From NCBI GenBank assembly GCA_938021685.1, contig CALIFM010000206.1:1-19935 (forward strand): a stretch of 19,935 bases of DNA, written 5' to 3'. The notes beneath the pieces are model-generated. The model worked only from the letters and a program-made list of their open reading frames with translations, had not been told where the DNA came from and made no database searches. Of the stretch, positions 4,969-12,528 are shown piece after piece. Origin of the DNA: an uncultured Gammaproteobacteria bacterium. Its GTDB lineage: Bacteria > Pseudomonadota > Gammaproteobacteria > Arenicellales > Poriferihabitantaceae. Every line of letters starts with the position of its first letter. Position 1 is the stretch's first letter. The translations under genes and the position numbers were made by a program.

Positions 4969-7758
4969 ATGAGCAAGCCAAGTTCCCCAAGTTCAACTGG
5001 GCAAACCGACCCCAGTTTTCTGCACGGCGCCAACGCGCACTACCTTGATCAACTTTTTGCGCAGTACCAGCAAGATCCTTCTAGCGTAAGCGAGCATTGG
5101 CAAAGTGTGTTTGCTAATTTAGCCGATGTGCCCTCTGATTCTTTGCCGAATGATGTAAGCAGTGGCTCAAGTGGGTGGGTTGAAAGTGCGTTTCACAAGC
5201 AAGCACAGGTAACGCAGTTAATAGATAATTATCGTCGGATTGGTCACCTGTTGGCCGATATTGATCCGCTTGGCTCGATGCCACGTGGCAATGCTGATGA
5301 GCTGGCGCTGGAATCGCATGGTTTGTCGGAGCAAGACATGGATTCAGATTTTGATTCAGGCAATTTGGCTGAAGGTGGCCGTAAAACCTTGCGTCAGATC
5401 ATCGACCACGCCAAGAAAATTTATTGTGAATCCATCGGTTTTGAATACCGCTATATCACCAATGTTGAGCAACGCGAATGGCTGCGTACTCAGATTGAAA
5501 CCAACCCCGTGCGCCCTGCGCGTGACGCCGCCACTCGCATAGAGACGTTGGCCAAGTTGACCGCGGCTGAGGTGATGGAGCAGCATTTGCATCGTAAATA
5601 TGTAGGCCAAAAACGCTTTTCTTTGGAAGGTGGTGATGCGTTGATTCCCATGATGTCCACCTTGATTCAAGGTTGCGGTAAGCAAGGTGTAAAGGAAATG
5701 GTCATCGGCATGGCCCATCGTGGTCGCTTAAATATGTTGGTGAACATCTTGGGCAAGTCGCCAGCTGAATTGTTTGCTGAATTTGAAGGTAAATACACCA
5801 TAGACGATGACAGCGAAGTGGGTGATGTGAAATACCATAATGGCTTTTCATCAGACATCCAAACGCCAGGTGGCAATATGCATGTAGCGTTGGCGTTTAA
5901 CCCCTCACACCTTGAAATTGTGAGCCCTGTTGTGGAAGGTTCAGTGCGTGCTCGGCAAGAGCGGCGTGATGATAAAAAGCGCGAACAGGTGGTTCCGGTG
6001 GCCATCCACGGTGACGCGGCTTTTGCTGGTCAAGGCGTGGTGATGGAAACCCTGAACATGGCGCTTACTCGTGGCTATGGTACGGGCGGCACAGTACATA
6101 TTATTGTTAATAATCAAATTGGCTTTACCACCAATGCGCTGGATGCGCGTAGCACCTTATATTGCACTGAAGTGGCGAAGATGGTGCAGGCGCCGATTTT
6201 GCATGTCAATGGTGATGATGCAGATGCAGTAGTTGATGCCATGGAGCTAGCATTGGCTTATCGCTGTAAGTTTCATCATGACGTAGTCATTGATCTTATC
6301 TGCTACCGTCGCCATGGCCATAATGAGGCTGACGAGCCGGCACTAACGCAGCCGATAATGTACAAGACTATTCGCAGCAAAGCGACTCCGCGCGCCCTAT
6401 ATGCTAGCAAGCTAGAAAGTGAAGGTGTGTTGGAAGCGGGTCAAGCGGATGCAATGGTCACCACTTATCGTGATCAGCTTGATAACGATCAAGTTTCAGC
6501 AGGGCAAGTGATCAACCCCAACAAAAGCGCTGATATGGTCAACTGGGGCAAATATAACGGCAAAGCCTGGGACGAAAAGGTCGATACTACCGTCAGCGCT
6601 AAAGATATTGCTAGCATTTCCAAGAAATTATTAAGCTGTGTTCCCGATGATTTTGGTATGCACCGCAAGATTGAAGCAATCTATAAAGAGCGCATTGATA
6701 TGGCGCAAGGTAAGGTGCCGATGGATTGGGGCTGCGCTGAAACTTTAGCTTATGGTACGCTAATTAAAGAAGGTCACTCGGTACGCCTGTCAGGCCAAGA
6801 TTGCGGTCGCGGCACTTTTTCGCACCGGCATTCTGTGGTGCACAATCAAAAGATCGCTGATTCATTTGTGCCTTTGCGACAAATTCCGAAAAAGCCCAAG
6901 CAGTTTTTAGTGATCAACTCACTGCTTTCAGAAGAAGCGGTGCTGGCGTTTGAATACGGTTATTCCACCACTGACCCCGAAACTTTAGTAATTTGGGAAG
7001 CGCAATTTGGCGATTTTGCTAACGGTGCACAAGTGGTGATCGACCAGTTCATTGCCAGCGGCTTTTCTAAATGGCGGCGGGTCAGCAACCTCACTTTATT
7101 TTTGCCGCACGGTCAAGAAGGCCAAGGGGCCGAGCATTCTTCGGCGCGGCTAGAGCGCTTTTTACAATTATGCGCTGGCACCAATATGCAAGTATGTGTG
7201 CCGACCACGCCTGCGCAGGCGTTTCATATGATTCGTCGTCAAATGCTGCGTTCCTTCCGTCGTCCGTTGATTGTGATGACGCCTAAAAGCCTGTTGCGGC
7301 ATAAGCTCGCGGTGTCGAGCGTAGAAGATTTAACAGGGGGGCAGTTTCATGTGGTCATCCCTGAAATTGCTAAGCAAACTAAAAAGAATGTGCGCCGTGT
7401 GCTGGTCTGTTCAGGAAAGGTGTATTACGATCTATTAGAAGAGCGTCGTAGCCAAAAAATTAACGATATCGCCATTCTTCGAGTGGAGCAACTACATCCT
7501 TTTCCAGAGGTGGCTTTGCGCAAGGCCTTAAAGCCCTATGCGCATGTTAAAGACATTGTATGGTGTCAAGAAGAGCCGCAAAACCAAGGTGCGTGGTATC
7601 AAATTCGCCATCATCTTAACAATTGCATGCCTGAAGGCACGCGGGTGAAATATTGCGGCCGAAATTCAATGCCTGCCCCAGCCGTTGGCTATTACGGTTT
7701 ATTTTTGGAGCGTCAGCGTAAGTTGGTGCTGAGTGCCCTGATGCTGGACAACGCCTAG
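4969..7758 (+). CDS. sucA: 2-oxoglutarate dehydrogenase E1 component (SucA)
   Basis: This 929-residue, thiamine-diphosphate-dependent decarboxylase carries out the first step of the 2-oxoglutarate dehydrogenase complex, decarboxylating 2-oxoglutarate and passing the succinyl group to the lipoyl arm of SucB. Length is close to E. coli SucA (about 933). Visible landmarks in order: the N-terminal FLHGANAHYLDQLF segment, the active-site block GMAHRGRLNMLVNILGK, NPSHLEIVSPVVEG, HGDAAFAGQGVV, VNNQIGFTTN, the cofactor block RRHGHNEADEP, then in the second half FSHRHSVVHNQ, NSLLSEEAVLAFEYGYS and PHGQEGQGAEHSSARLERF. It is followed after 51 bp by sucB on the same strand. No sdh genes precede it, unlike the common sdhCDAB-sucAB arrangement. 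The ATG at 4969 has no Shine-Dalgarno but gives the expected N-terminus. Confidence 0.97.
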   Translation: MSKPSSPSSTGQTDPSFLHGANAHYLDQLFAQYQQDPSSVSEHWQSVFANLADVPSDSLPNDVSSGSSGWVESAFHKQAQVTQLIDNYRRIGHLLADIDPLGSMPRGNADELALESHGLSEQDMDSDFDSGNLAEGGRKTLRQIIDHAKKIYCESIGFEYRYITNVEQREWLRTQIETNPVRPARDAATRIETLAKLTAAEVMEQHLHRKYVGQKRFSLEGGDALIPMMSTLIQGCGKQGVKEMVIGMAHRGRLNMLVNILGKSPAELFAEFEGKYTIDDDSEVGDVKYHNGFSSDIQTPGGNMHVALAFNPSHLEIVSPVVEGSVRARQERRDDKKREQVVPVAIHGDAAFAGQGVVMETLNMALTRGYGTGGTVHIIVNNQIGFTTNALDARSTLYCTEVAKMVQAPILHVNGDDADAVVDAMELALAYRCKFHHDVVIDLICYRRHGHNEADEPALTQPIMYKTIRSKATPRALYASKLESEGVLEAGQADAMVTTYRDQLDNDQVSAGQVINPNKSADMVNWGKYNGKAWDEKVDTTVSAKDIASISKKLLSCVPDDFGMHRKIEAIYKERIDMAQGKVPMDWGCAETLAYGTLIKEGHSVRLSGQDCGRGTFSHRHSVVHNQKIADSFVPLRQIPKKPKQFLVINSLLSEEAVLAFEYGYSTTDPETLVIWEAQFGDFANGAQVVIDQFIASGFSKWRRVSNLTLFLPHGQEGQGAEHSSARLERFLQLCAGTNMQVCVPTTPAQAFHMIRRQMLRSFRRPLIVMTPKSLLRHKLAVSSVEDLTGGQFHVVIPEIAKQTKKNVRRVLVCSGKVYYDLLEERRSQKINDIAILRVEQLHPFPEVALRKALKPYAHVKDIVWCQEEPQNQGAWYQIRHHLNNCMPEGTRVKYCGRNSMPAPAVGYYGLFLERQRKLVLSALMLDNA

Positions 7759-7809
7759 GCCTTTTATTCTGAACCCTTTATTTAAGCGATCACTAGAACT
7801 TATTAAATT

Positions 7810-9039
7810 ATGTCTATCGAGATTAAAGTACCCGCCCTACCTGAATCTGTGGCCGATGCAACTATATTACAATGGCACAAGAATCCAGGTGATTTTGTAA
7901 AACGCGACGAGAATTTGGTTGATTTAGAAACCGATAAAGTCACCCTTGAAGTGCCTGCCCTCAGCGATGGAGTGCTGGTCGACATCCGTGCTGCGGTGGG
8001 GGATGTGGTGAGTGATGACGACTTATTATGCTTGTTTGAAGAAGGTGCAGCAGCACCAGCTAGCGCGGCCCCTGAGGAAGCTGCCCCTGCCCCTGCTGAC
8101 TCGGCTGCAAGCGACGCACAAAGCGATCCGGTTTACGGCCCAGCGGTGAAGGCGCTGCTAACCGAGCATGGTTTGCAGGCGTCTAGCATTGCAGCCACAG
8201 GTAAGAACGGGCGTCTACTTAAAGAAGACGTGCTTGCGCATTTAGCCAATGCCGATGCTCCGAGCGCTTCTGCGGAGACACCTGCTGTCAATGCGCCGGT
8301 ACCCGTTGCGAAGAAGACAAGCGCGCCAAGCGAAGAGCGCGCCCAAAGCCGTGAACCCATGAGCCGCTTGCGGCAAACGATTGCCAAACGCTTAGTCAGC
8401 GCGCAGCAAACCACCGCTATGCTAACCACTTTTAATGAGGTGGACATGAGCGCAGTGATGGCACTGCGCGGCAAGTATAAAGAAACCTTTTTAGAGCAGC
8501 ATGAAACTAAGCTAGGCTTTATGTCATTTTTTGTTAAAGCTTCGGTGGCGGCCTTGCAGCGCTTTGAAATGGTCAATGCCTATATTGATGGCACCGATGT
8601 GATCAAGTCTAATTATTGTGACATTGGTATTGCTGTGTCGTCTAAGCGGGGTCTTGTAGTGCCGATCATTCGTGACGCACAAGAGCGTAACTTTGCGGAT
8701 ATCGAGAATGAGATCCGTGATTTCGGTGGTCGCGCGCAATCGGGTGGCTTGTCCATGGATGAGCTCACTGGCGGTACTTTCACCATCACCAATGGCGGCA
8801 TTTTTGGCTCCATGCTGTCGACCCCAATTTTAAACCCGCCCCAAAGTGCTATCTTGGGCATGCACGCCATTCAACAGCGCCCGGTCGCGATAGACGGCGA
8901 GGTGGCAGTGCGACCGATGATGTATCTGGCCTTGTCGTACGACCACCGCATTGTGGACGGCAAAGAGGCGGTGCAATTCTTAGTGTCGATCAAAGACAGC
9001 ATTGAAGACCCCACTCGTCTATTGTTAGATTTGAAATAA
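7810..9039 (+). CDS. sucB: Dihydrolipoyllysine succinyltransferase, E2 of 2-oxoglutarate dehydrogenase (SucB)
   Basis: This 409-residue protein forms the core of the complex and transfers the succinyl group to CoA. A single lipoyl domain fills residues 1-75, with the lipoylated lysine at K43 in LETDKVTLEVPA. An Ala/Pro/Glu-rich flexible linker follows (about 76-104), then a peripheral-subunit-binding domain (about 106-145, YGPAVKALLTEHGL), another linker, and the catalytic domain from about 178 (EPMSRLRQTIAKRLVSAQQ). The active-site motif DHRIVDG has H379 and D383 near the C-terminus. It sits between sucA and lpd, in the order expected for a co-expressed complex. The start is supported by the canonical MSIEIKVPALPESV opening. 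No Shine-Dalgarno precedes it. Confidence 0.97.
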   Translation: MSIEIKVPALPESVADATILQWHKNPGDFVKRDENLVDLETDKVTLEVPALSDGVLVDIRAAVGDVVSDDDLLCLFEEGAAAPASAAPEEAAPAPADSAASDAQSDPVYGPAVKALLTEHGLQASSIAATGKNGRLLKEDVLAHLANADAPSASAETPAVNAPVPVAKKTSAPSEERAQSREPMSRLRQTIAKRLVSAQQTTAMLTTFNEVDMSAVMALRGKYKETFLEQHETKLGFMSFFVKASVAALQRFEMVNAYIDGTDVIKSNYCDIGIAVSSKRGLVVPIIRDAQERNFADIENEIRDFGGRAQSGGLSMDELTGGTFTITNGGIFGSMLSTPILNPPQSAILGMHAIQQRPVAIDGEVAVRPMMYLALSYDHRIVDGKEAVQFLVSIKDSIEDPTRLLLDLK

Positions 9040-9091
9040 CCGCGCAGCATCGCTGTATAACACTCAATTGAATAGAGCTTATTTAGCAAAC

Positions 9092-10519
9092 ATGGCAAAA
9101 AATTTTGACGTAATCGTAATTGGAGCAGGTCCAGCAGGTTATGTGGCGGCGATTCGCTGCGCGCAGTTGGGTTTAAGTACCGCTTGCATTGACCAGTGGG
9201 AAGTAGACGGTAAAGGCGTGTTGGGCGGTACTTGCTTAAACGTAGGCTGTATTCCGTCGAAAGCCTTGCTGGAAACAGCAGACTTGTTTCATAAAGCGCA
9301 GCACAAAATGCAAGGCCATGGCATTAAAGTCAGCAAGCCCAGCATTGACATTGCAGCGATGCAAGCGCGCAAGCAAGAACTGGTGCAAAAGCTAACGGGC
9401 GGCGTTGCACAGCTGTTTAAAGCGCATAAGATTACAGCGTTTTATGGCCATGGTCGTTTGATGGCGGATAAAAACGTAACGGTAGTTGACAGTAAAACTA
9501 ATAAAGTTAGCGACACGTTGACTGCAAAAGACATCATTATAGCCACTGGTAGCACGCCTATTGAGCTGGGCAGTATGCCGTTTGACCATAAATCAATACT
9601 CGATTCAGAAGACTTATTAGCGCTTGATGCAGTCCCTAAAAAGCTCACTATTGTTGGTGCAGGTGTAATCGGTTTGGAGCTTGGCAGTGTGTGGAATAAC
9701 CTCGGCAGTGACGTGACCTTGCTGGAAGCGACGGATAAATTTTTGCCGATGGCCGAGCCAGCGATTGCACGTGAAGCAGCGCGCGTGTTTAAAGCCGATG
9801 GCCTTAAAGTTGAGCTGGGTGCGATGGTGAAGAAAGCCACCAAGAGCGGCAAGTCACTAACGGTAGAATATGAACAAGGTGGCAAGACACATAAGATTAA
9901 AACCGACAAACTGGCGGTGTTAGTGGGTCGCAAGCCCAACACAGTAGACTTATTAGCACCTGATTGTGGCGTGGACCTTGATGAGCGCGGTTGTATCGCT
10001 GTGGACGAATATTGTCAAACCAAGGTGCCTGGTATTTGGGCCATTGGTGACGTGGTGCGTGGGCCAATGTTGGCGCATAAAGGTTCGGAAGAAGGTGTGC
10101 ATGTCGCCGAAGCGATTGCGGGTAAAGGCAAGCATGCGCTAGATTTGAACTGTGTGCCGTCAGTTATTTATACCCATCCTGAAATTTCTTGGGTGGGCAA
10201 AACCGAAACCGAGCTTAAAGAAGCAGGTGTGGCTTATAACAGCGCTAATTTCCCGTTTGCTGCGTCTGGTCGCGCTCTGGCCTCTGGCAGTGGCAGTGGA
10301 CAAATTCGAGTGCTGGCCGATAAACAAACCGATCGCATTTTAGGTGTGCATATGATTGGTGAGCACACCTCTGAAATACTGGCCGAGGCGGTGTTTGCAA
10401 TGCAATACCAAGCCAGCGCCGAGGATTTGGGCCGTACTATCCATGCCCACCCTACTTTGAGCGAAGCACTTAAAGAAGCAGCACTTGGTATCAGCAAAAG
10501 CGCCATCCACAAAAAATAG
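9092..10519 (+). CDS. lpd: Dihydrolipoamide dehydrogenase, E3 (Lpd)
   Basis: This 475-residue FAD flavoprotein reoxidises dihydrolipoamide on SucB and reduces NAD+. The FAD-binding glycine motif is VIGAGPAG (residues 9-16). The redox-active disulfide is C48/C53 in GGTCLNVGCIPSK, the NAD-binding motif is VGAGVIGLELG, the second FAD motif ends IWAIGDVV, and the C-terminal interface supplies H453 and E458 in HAHPTLSEA. The frame stays open to a TTG at 9068, which would add eight residues; the ATG at 9092 (MAKNFDVIVIGAG) gives the usual family start and length. It lies 52 bp after sucB and is closed by a strong terminator. It may also serve other 2-oxoacid dehydrogenases, but no such genes are in the window. 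Confidence 0.97.
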   Translation: MAKNFDVIVIGAGPAGYVAAIRCAQLGLSTACIDQWEVDGKGVLGGTCLNVGCIPSKALLETADLFHKAQHKMQGHGIKVSKPSIDIAAMQARKQELVQKLTGGVAQLFKAHKITAFYGHGRLMADKNVTVVDSKTNKVSDTLTAKDIIIATGSTPIELGSMPFDHKSILDSEDLLALDAVPKKLTIVGAGVIGLELGSVWNNLGSDVTLLEATDKFLPMAEPAIAREAARVFKADGLKVELGAMVKKATKSGKSLTVEYEQGGKTHKIKTDKLAVLVGRKPNTVDLLAPDCGVDLDERGCIAVDEYCQTKVPGIWAIGDVVRGPMLAHKGSEEGVHVAEAIAGKGKHALDLNCVPSVIYTHPEISWVGKTETELKEAGVAYNSANFPFAASGRALASGSGSGQIRVLADKQTDRILGVHMIGEHTSEILAEAVFAMQYQASAEDLGRTIHAHPTLSEALKEAALGISKSAIHKK

Positions 10520-10541
10520 CCCTCACGGAGGGCTTTTATTT
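10518..10541. terminator. Bidirectional rho-independent terminator between lpd and the DUF4412-like gene
   Basis: AGCCCTC and GAGGGCT form a 7-bp stem with a 3-base loop (10525-10527), followed by TTTATTT on the plus strand. On the minus strand the same hairpin is followed by a run of six Ts a base or so later. It starts within the lpd stop codon and lies between two convergent units. Confidence 0.88.
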
Positions 10542-10579
10542 GTTTGATCCGGGAGTTTCCAAATAGCCGCTTGTGGTGG

Positions 10580-11332
10580 CTAGAACGGTAGGCTGGTTTC
10601 GGTGTAGTCGGCCGGTACGCTAAAGTCATCTGGCGCTAGAGCCGTTTGTTCAATACTGGCCAAGCGCGCTTGGGTTTTGGGCTCGGTTACATCCGCACCA
10701 ATCACAAAGCCCCCTAAGTCCTGTTTGGGTAGTGTTGGAATGACTACGCCTAGTTGCGCTATTAAGCTGCCAGCTTGAGTAGAGATGCTTTGCCCAAAGG
10801 CAACCAGCGACTTCAGCGTGGCGCTTTCTTGTTCACCAATTGGCAGGCTATCGCGCACGCATAGTTTGGTTTGCACAGTTTCGCCCTTTTTTACTTGATG
10901 AATGTTACAAGAGAGACCAGCAATGTTGATTTGTTGGCCGGTTGAAGCAATGGTGACGGCTTCGGTTGTGCCTAGTCCGTTGTCAAGTCCGACCGATTTA
11001 AGTACGTCGCCTAGCACACCGCCTTGTGTTTTAGCTATCTCGCCCATTGATTTAACTAGTTGGGTCATCTGATTGATGGTGGCTTGGTTGATGACAGTAT
11101 AGCTTTTTTGGCCATGCTCTAGCAGCGTGAATGATTGCGCGCTTGCGTCAAATAACACTTGGCTGCTGCTGTTGCCCGATTGTGTGATCAAAGCTTGGCC
11201 ACCTTTGATATAAATGCTCATTTCTTGTGGTGTGTCGTTTTGTTTGACATTGAAGTTAAGCTGGGCATCAGCGAAAACAGCAGATGAAAATGACAATAAG
11301 CAAGCAGCAATAAAAGTGAGGCAGCGTTTCAT
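10580..11332 (-). CDS. Periplasmic DUF4412-like protein of unknown function
   Basis: This 250-residue protein has a clear Sec signal peptide: KR, then a hydrophobic stretch to about residue 18, with likely cleavage around AVFA-DA (residue 21 or 23). The body resembles DUF4412 proteins: an IYIKGGQALITQSG segment (about 40-53), FDASAQSFTLLEHGQKSY (61-78), and later a cysteine pair, C142 in GLSCNIHQV and C158 in TKLCVRD, which could form a disulfide in the periplasm. No lipobox, transmembrane helix or enzymatic motif follows. The function of the family is not known to me. It is the last gene of the minus-strand block, 221 bp after the yqeY-type gene, and converges on lpd over the shared terminator. 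The intervening 221 bp hold only a 5-bp hairpin at 11441-11455. The N-terminus fits a signal peptide well, but no Shine-Dalgarno is present. Confidence 0.75.
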   Translation of the reverse strand: MKRCLTFIAACLLSFSSAVFADAQLNFNVKQNDTPQEMSIYIKGGQALITQSGNSSSQVLFDASAQSFTLLEHGQKSYTVINQATINQMTQLVKSMGEIAKTQGGVLGDVLKSVGLDNGLGTTEAVTIASTGQQINIAGLSCNIHQVKKGETVQTKLCVRDSLPIGEQESATLKSLVAFGQSISTQAGSLIAQLGVVIPTLPKQDLGGFVIGADVTEPKTQARLASIEQTALAPDDFSVPADYTETSLPF

Positions 11333-11553
11333 GGTTTTGGCGTCAAAATAGGTTCAAAGAAATAGAAGATATTAGTCTATGCGCCATTATCTTGGTATTG
11401 ACTGACTGCGGCCTTAATTCAGTTCATTTATTGAGGATCACCTAAAATTATTAGGCGACTGGATAGCAGGTGGCTTTGCTTATGGATGCTGCTAAAGGTG
11501 TGCACCAACCATGCTTGGCGCAAACTAGATGAAGTAGCTGGCTTAACCTATGT

Positions 11554-11997
11554 TTAGTGTAAAGCGTGTTTTACCATTGCGCTCACCTTGCCCATGTCGG
11601 CCTGGCCTTGCAATTGCTTTTTGAGTATGCCCATCACTTTGCCCATGTCTGCGGGGCAATCTGCACCTGTTTCAGTGATGGCATCACTAATAAACTGATT
11701 AATCTTGTCGTCGGGTAGCTGCTCGGGTAAATAAGCTTCGATCACGGCCATGCTGGCGGCTTCTTTTTCGACTAGATCATCGCGACCACCGGCTTTAAAT
11801 TGCTTGATCGATTCCTGTGATTGCTTAACCATTTTTTGTACAATTAACGAAACAGCGTCATCGTCTAACTCGGTCTGCTCGTCTACTTCTTTACGTTGGA
11901 TGGCGGCGCGTAACAAGCGCACGGCTTCTAGGCGTACGGTGTCCTTCTCGCGCATGGCCACCTTCATATCGTCAGCAATACGATCTTTCATCAACAT
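11554..11997 (-). CDS. yqeY: GatB/YqeY-domain protein
   Basis: This 147-residue protein has the whole YqeY fold: MKDRIADDMKVAMREKD, RLEAVRLLRAAIQRKEVDE, a central region with ESIKQFKAGGRDDLVEKE, and the C-terminal YLPEQLPDDKI ... DMGKVMGILKKQLQGQADMGKVSAMVK. The second half is homologous to the tRNA-binding tail domain of the GatB amidotransferase subunit. The cellular role of free-standing YqeY proteins is not settled; a tRNA-linked function is assumed from the domain. It follows rpsU by 165 bp, matching the frequent rpsU-yqeY pairing; dnaG and rpoD, which often come next, are not here. Start may be ATG 11997 or ATG 11991; neither has a Shine-Dalgarno. Confidence 0.88.
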   Translation of the reverse strand: MLMKDRIADDMKVAMREKDTVRLEAVRLLRAAIQRKEVDEQTELDDDAVSLIVQKMVKQSQESIKQFKAGGRDDLVEKEAASMAVIEAYLPEQLPDDKINQFISDAITETGADCPADMGKVMGILKKQLQGQADMGKVSAMVKHALH

Positions 11998-12101
11998 GGA
12001 TCAATAAGCTTGTATAAGAATAGGGGGGATATCAATTAAAAACTAATTGATAAAATGATACAAAAGGGAGAGTGTCGTCGCTGCATATGCTCAAGCAACA
12101 A

Positions 12102-12118
12102 AGCCTAGGTGTTAGGCT
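12102..12118 (-). other. Stem-loop in the rpsU-yqeY spacer
   Basis: AGCCTA and TAGGCT form a 6-bp stem with a 5-base loop. On the minus strand TTGTTG follows, so it is at best a weak terminator limiting read-through from rpsU into yqeY. Confidence 0.35.
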
Positions 12119-12125
12119 GTTTTGG

Positions 12126-12153
12126 GGCAGGCTTGATGTAGATCAACCCTGCC
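12126..12153. promoter_or_regulatory. Extended palindrome with a perfect FNR/ANR-type half-site pair (TTGAT-N4-ATCAA)
   Basis: GGCAGG/CCTGCC outer arms and TTGAT/ATCAA inner arms make an 11-bp dyad with one C:C position and a 4-base centre. The inner part (12133-12146) matches the FNR/ANR consensus exactly. It lies 9 bp after the rpsU stop and about 140 bp before the yqeY start. It is either an operator for an oxygen-responsive regulator or an mRNA hairpin protecting the 3' end of rpsU mRNA. Sequence alone does not decide. Confidence 0.5.
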
Positions 12154-12162
12154 TAAGCTTAG

Positions 12163-12378
12163 CTAGCAAGAATGGCGACGACGAATACGGCCCCGAGAGG
12201 CGCGCTTTGATTCACGGCGCTCAGAAACGGCTTTTTCACGTTTACGCACAGTGGTAGGTTTCTCGTAGGCTTCTTTGCGGCGCGATTCAGTGAATACACC
12301 GGCGCGGTCACACGACCGACGAAAGCGGCGCAATACCACGTCAAAATAATCGTCTTGCCTTACACGGATGCTAGGCAT
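12163..12378 (-). CDS. rpsU: Small ribosomal subunit protein bS21
   Basis: This 71-residue protein has the usual gammaproteobacterial length. MPSIRVRQDDYFDVVLRRFR, RSCDRAGVF, RRKEAYEKPTTVRKR are typical bS21. bS21 sits on the platform of the 30S subunit next to the anti-Shine-Dalgarno end of 16S rRNA and helps initiation. The C-terminal 20 residues (SERRESKRASRGRIRRRHSC) stay very basic but differ from the E. coli ending (RRTRLY), including a terminal Cys. The start is set by the canonical MPS opening at 12378. An in-frame GTG nine bases upstream would sit one base from the Shine-Dalgarno and is unlikely. The gene has its own promoter and is followed by yqeY on the same strand. Confidence 0.93.
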   Translation of the reverse strand: MPSIRVRQDDYFDVVLRRFRRSCDRAGVFTESRRKEAYEKPTTVRKREKAVSERRESKRASRGRIRRRHSC

Positions 12379-12386
12379 AATGAGCA

Positions 12387-12392
12387 CTCTCC
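12387..12392 (-). promoter_or_regulatory. rpsU: Shine-Dalgarno of rpsU (GGAGAG)
   Basis: On the minus strand GGAG (12389-12392), extended to GGAGAG, lies about 10 bases before the rpsU ATG. It is the only clear Shine-Dalgarno among the starts I inspected in this window. Confidence 0.65.
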
Positions 12393-12417
12393 ATCTAGTT
12401 TTTTAAAAAGGGCGGGT

Positions 12418-12447
12418 ATTCTAACCCCTGGGTTTGTGCCTGCACAA
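12418..12447 (-). promoter_or_regulatory. rpsU: Promoter of rpsU
   Basis: Minus strand -10 TAGAAT (12418-12423) and -35 TTGTGC (12442-12447) are 18 bp apart, with GC-rich sequence just after the -10 as in stringently controlled ribosomal promoters. Predicted start is near 12411, giving a leader of about 33 nt. A small dyad (TTGTG/CACAA) overlaps the -35. Confidence 0.6.
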
Positions 12448-12497
12448 GCCATTTTTGTGCAAATTTAGGGCTTTTGCTGGTGGTTTAATATTTGCAG

Positions 12498-12527
12498 TAA
12501 AAAGCGGTGATCGAGCAATAAGCACCG
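12498..12527 (-). terminator. Probable rho-independent terminator of the sensor kinase gene
   Basis: On the minus strand CGGTG and CACCG pair around a 13-base loop and are followed by C and five Ts. It begins one base after the kinase stop codon and precedes the rpsU promoter, so the kinase unit appears to end here. The stem is short. Confidence 0.5.
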
Positions 12528-12528
12528 A

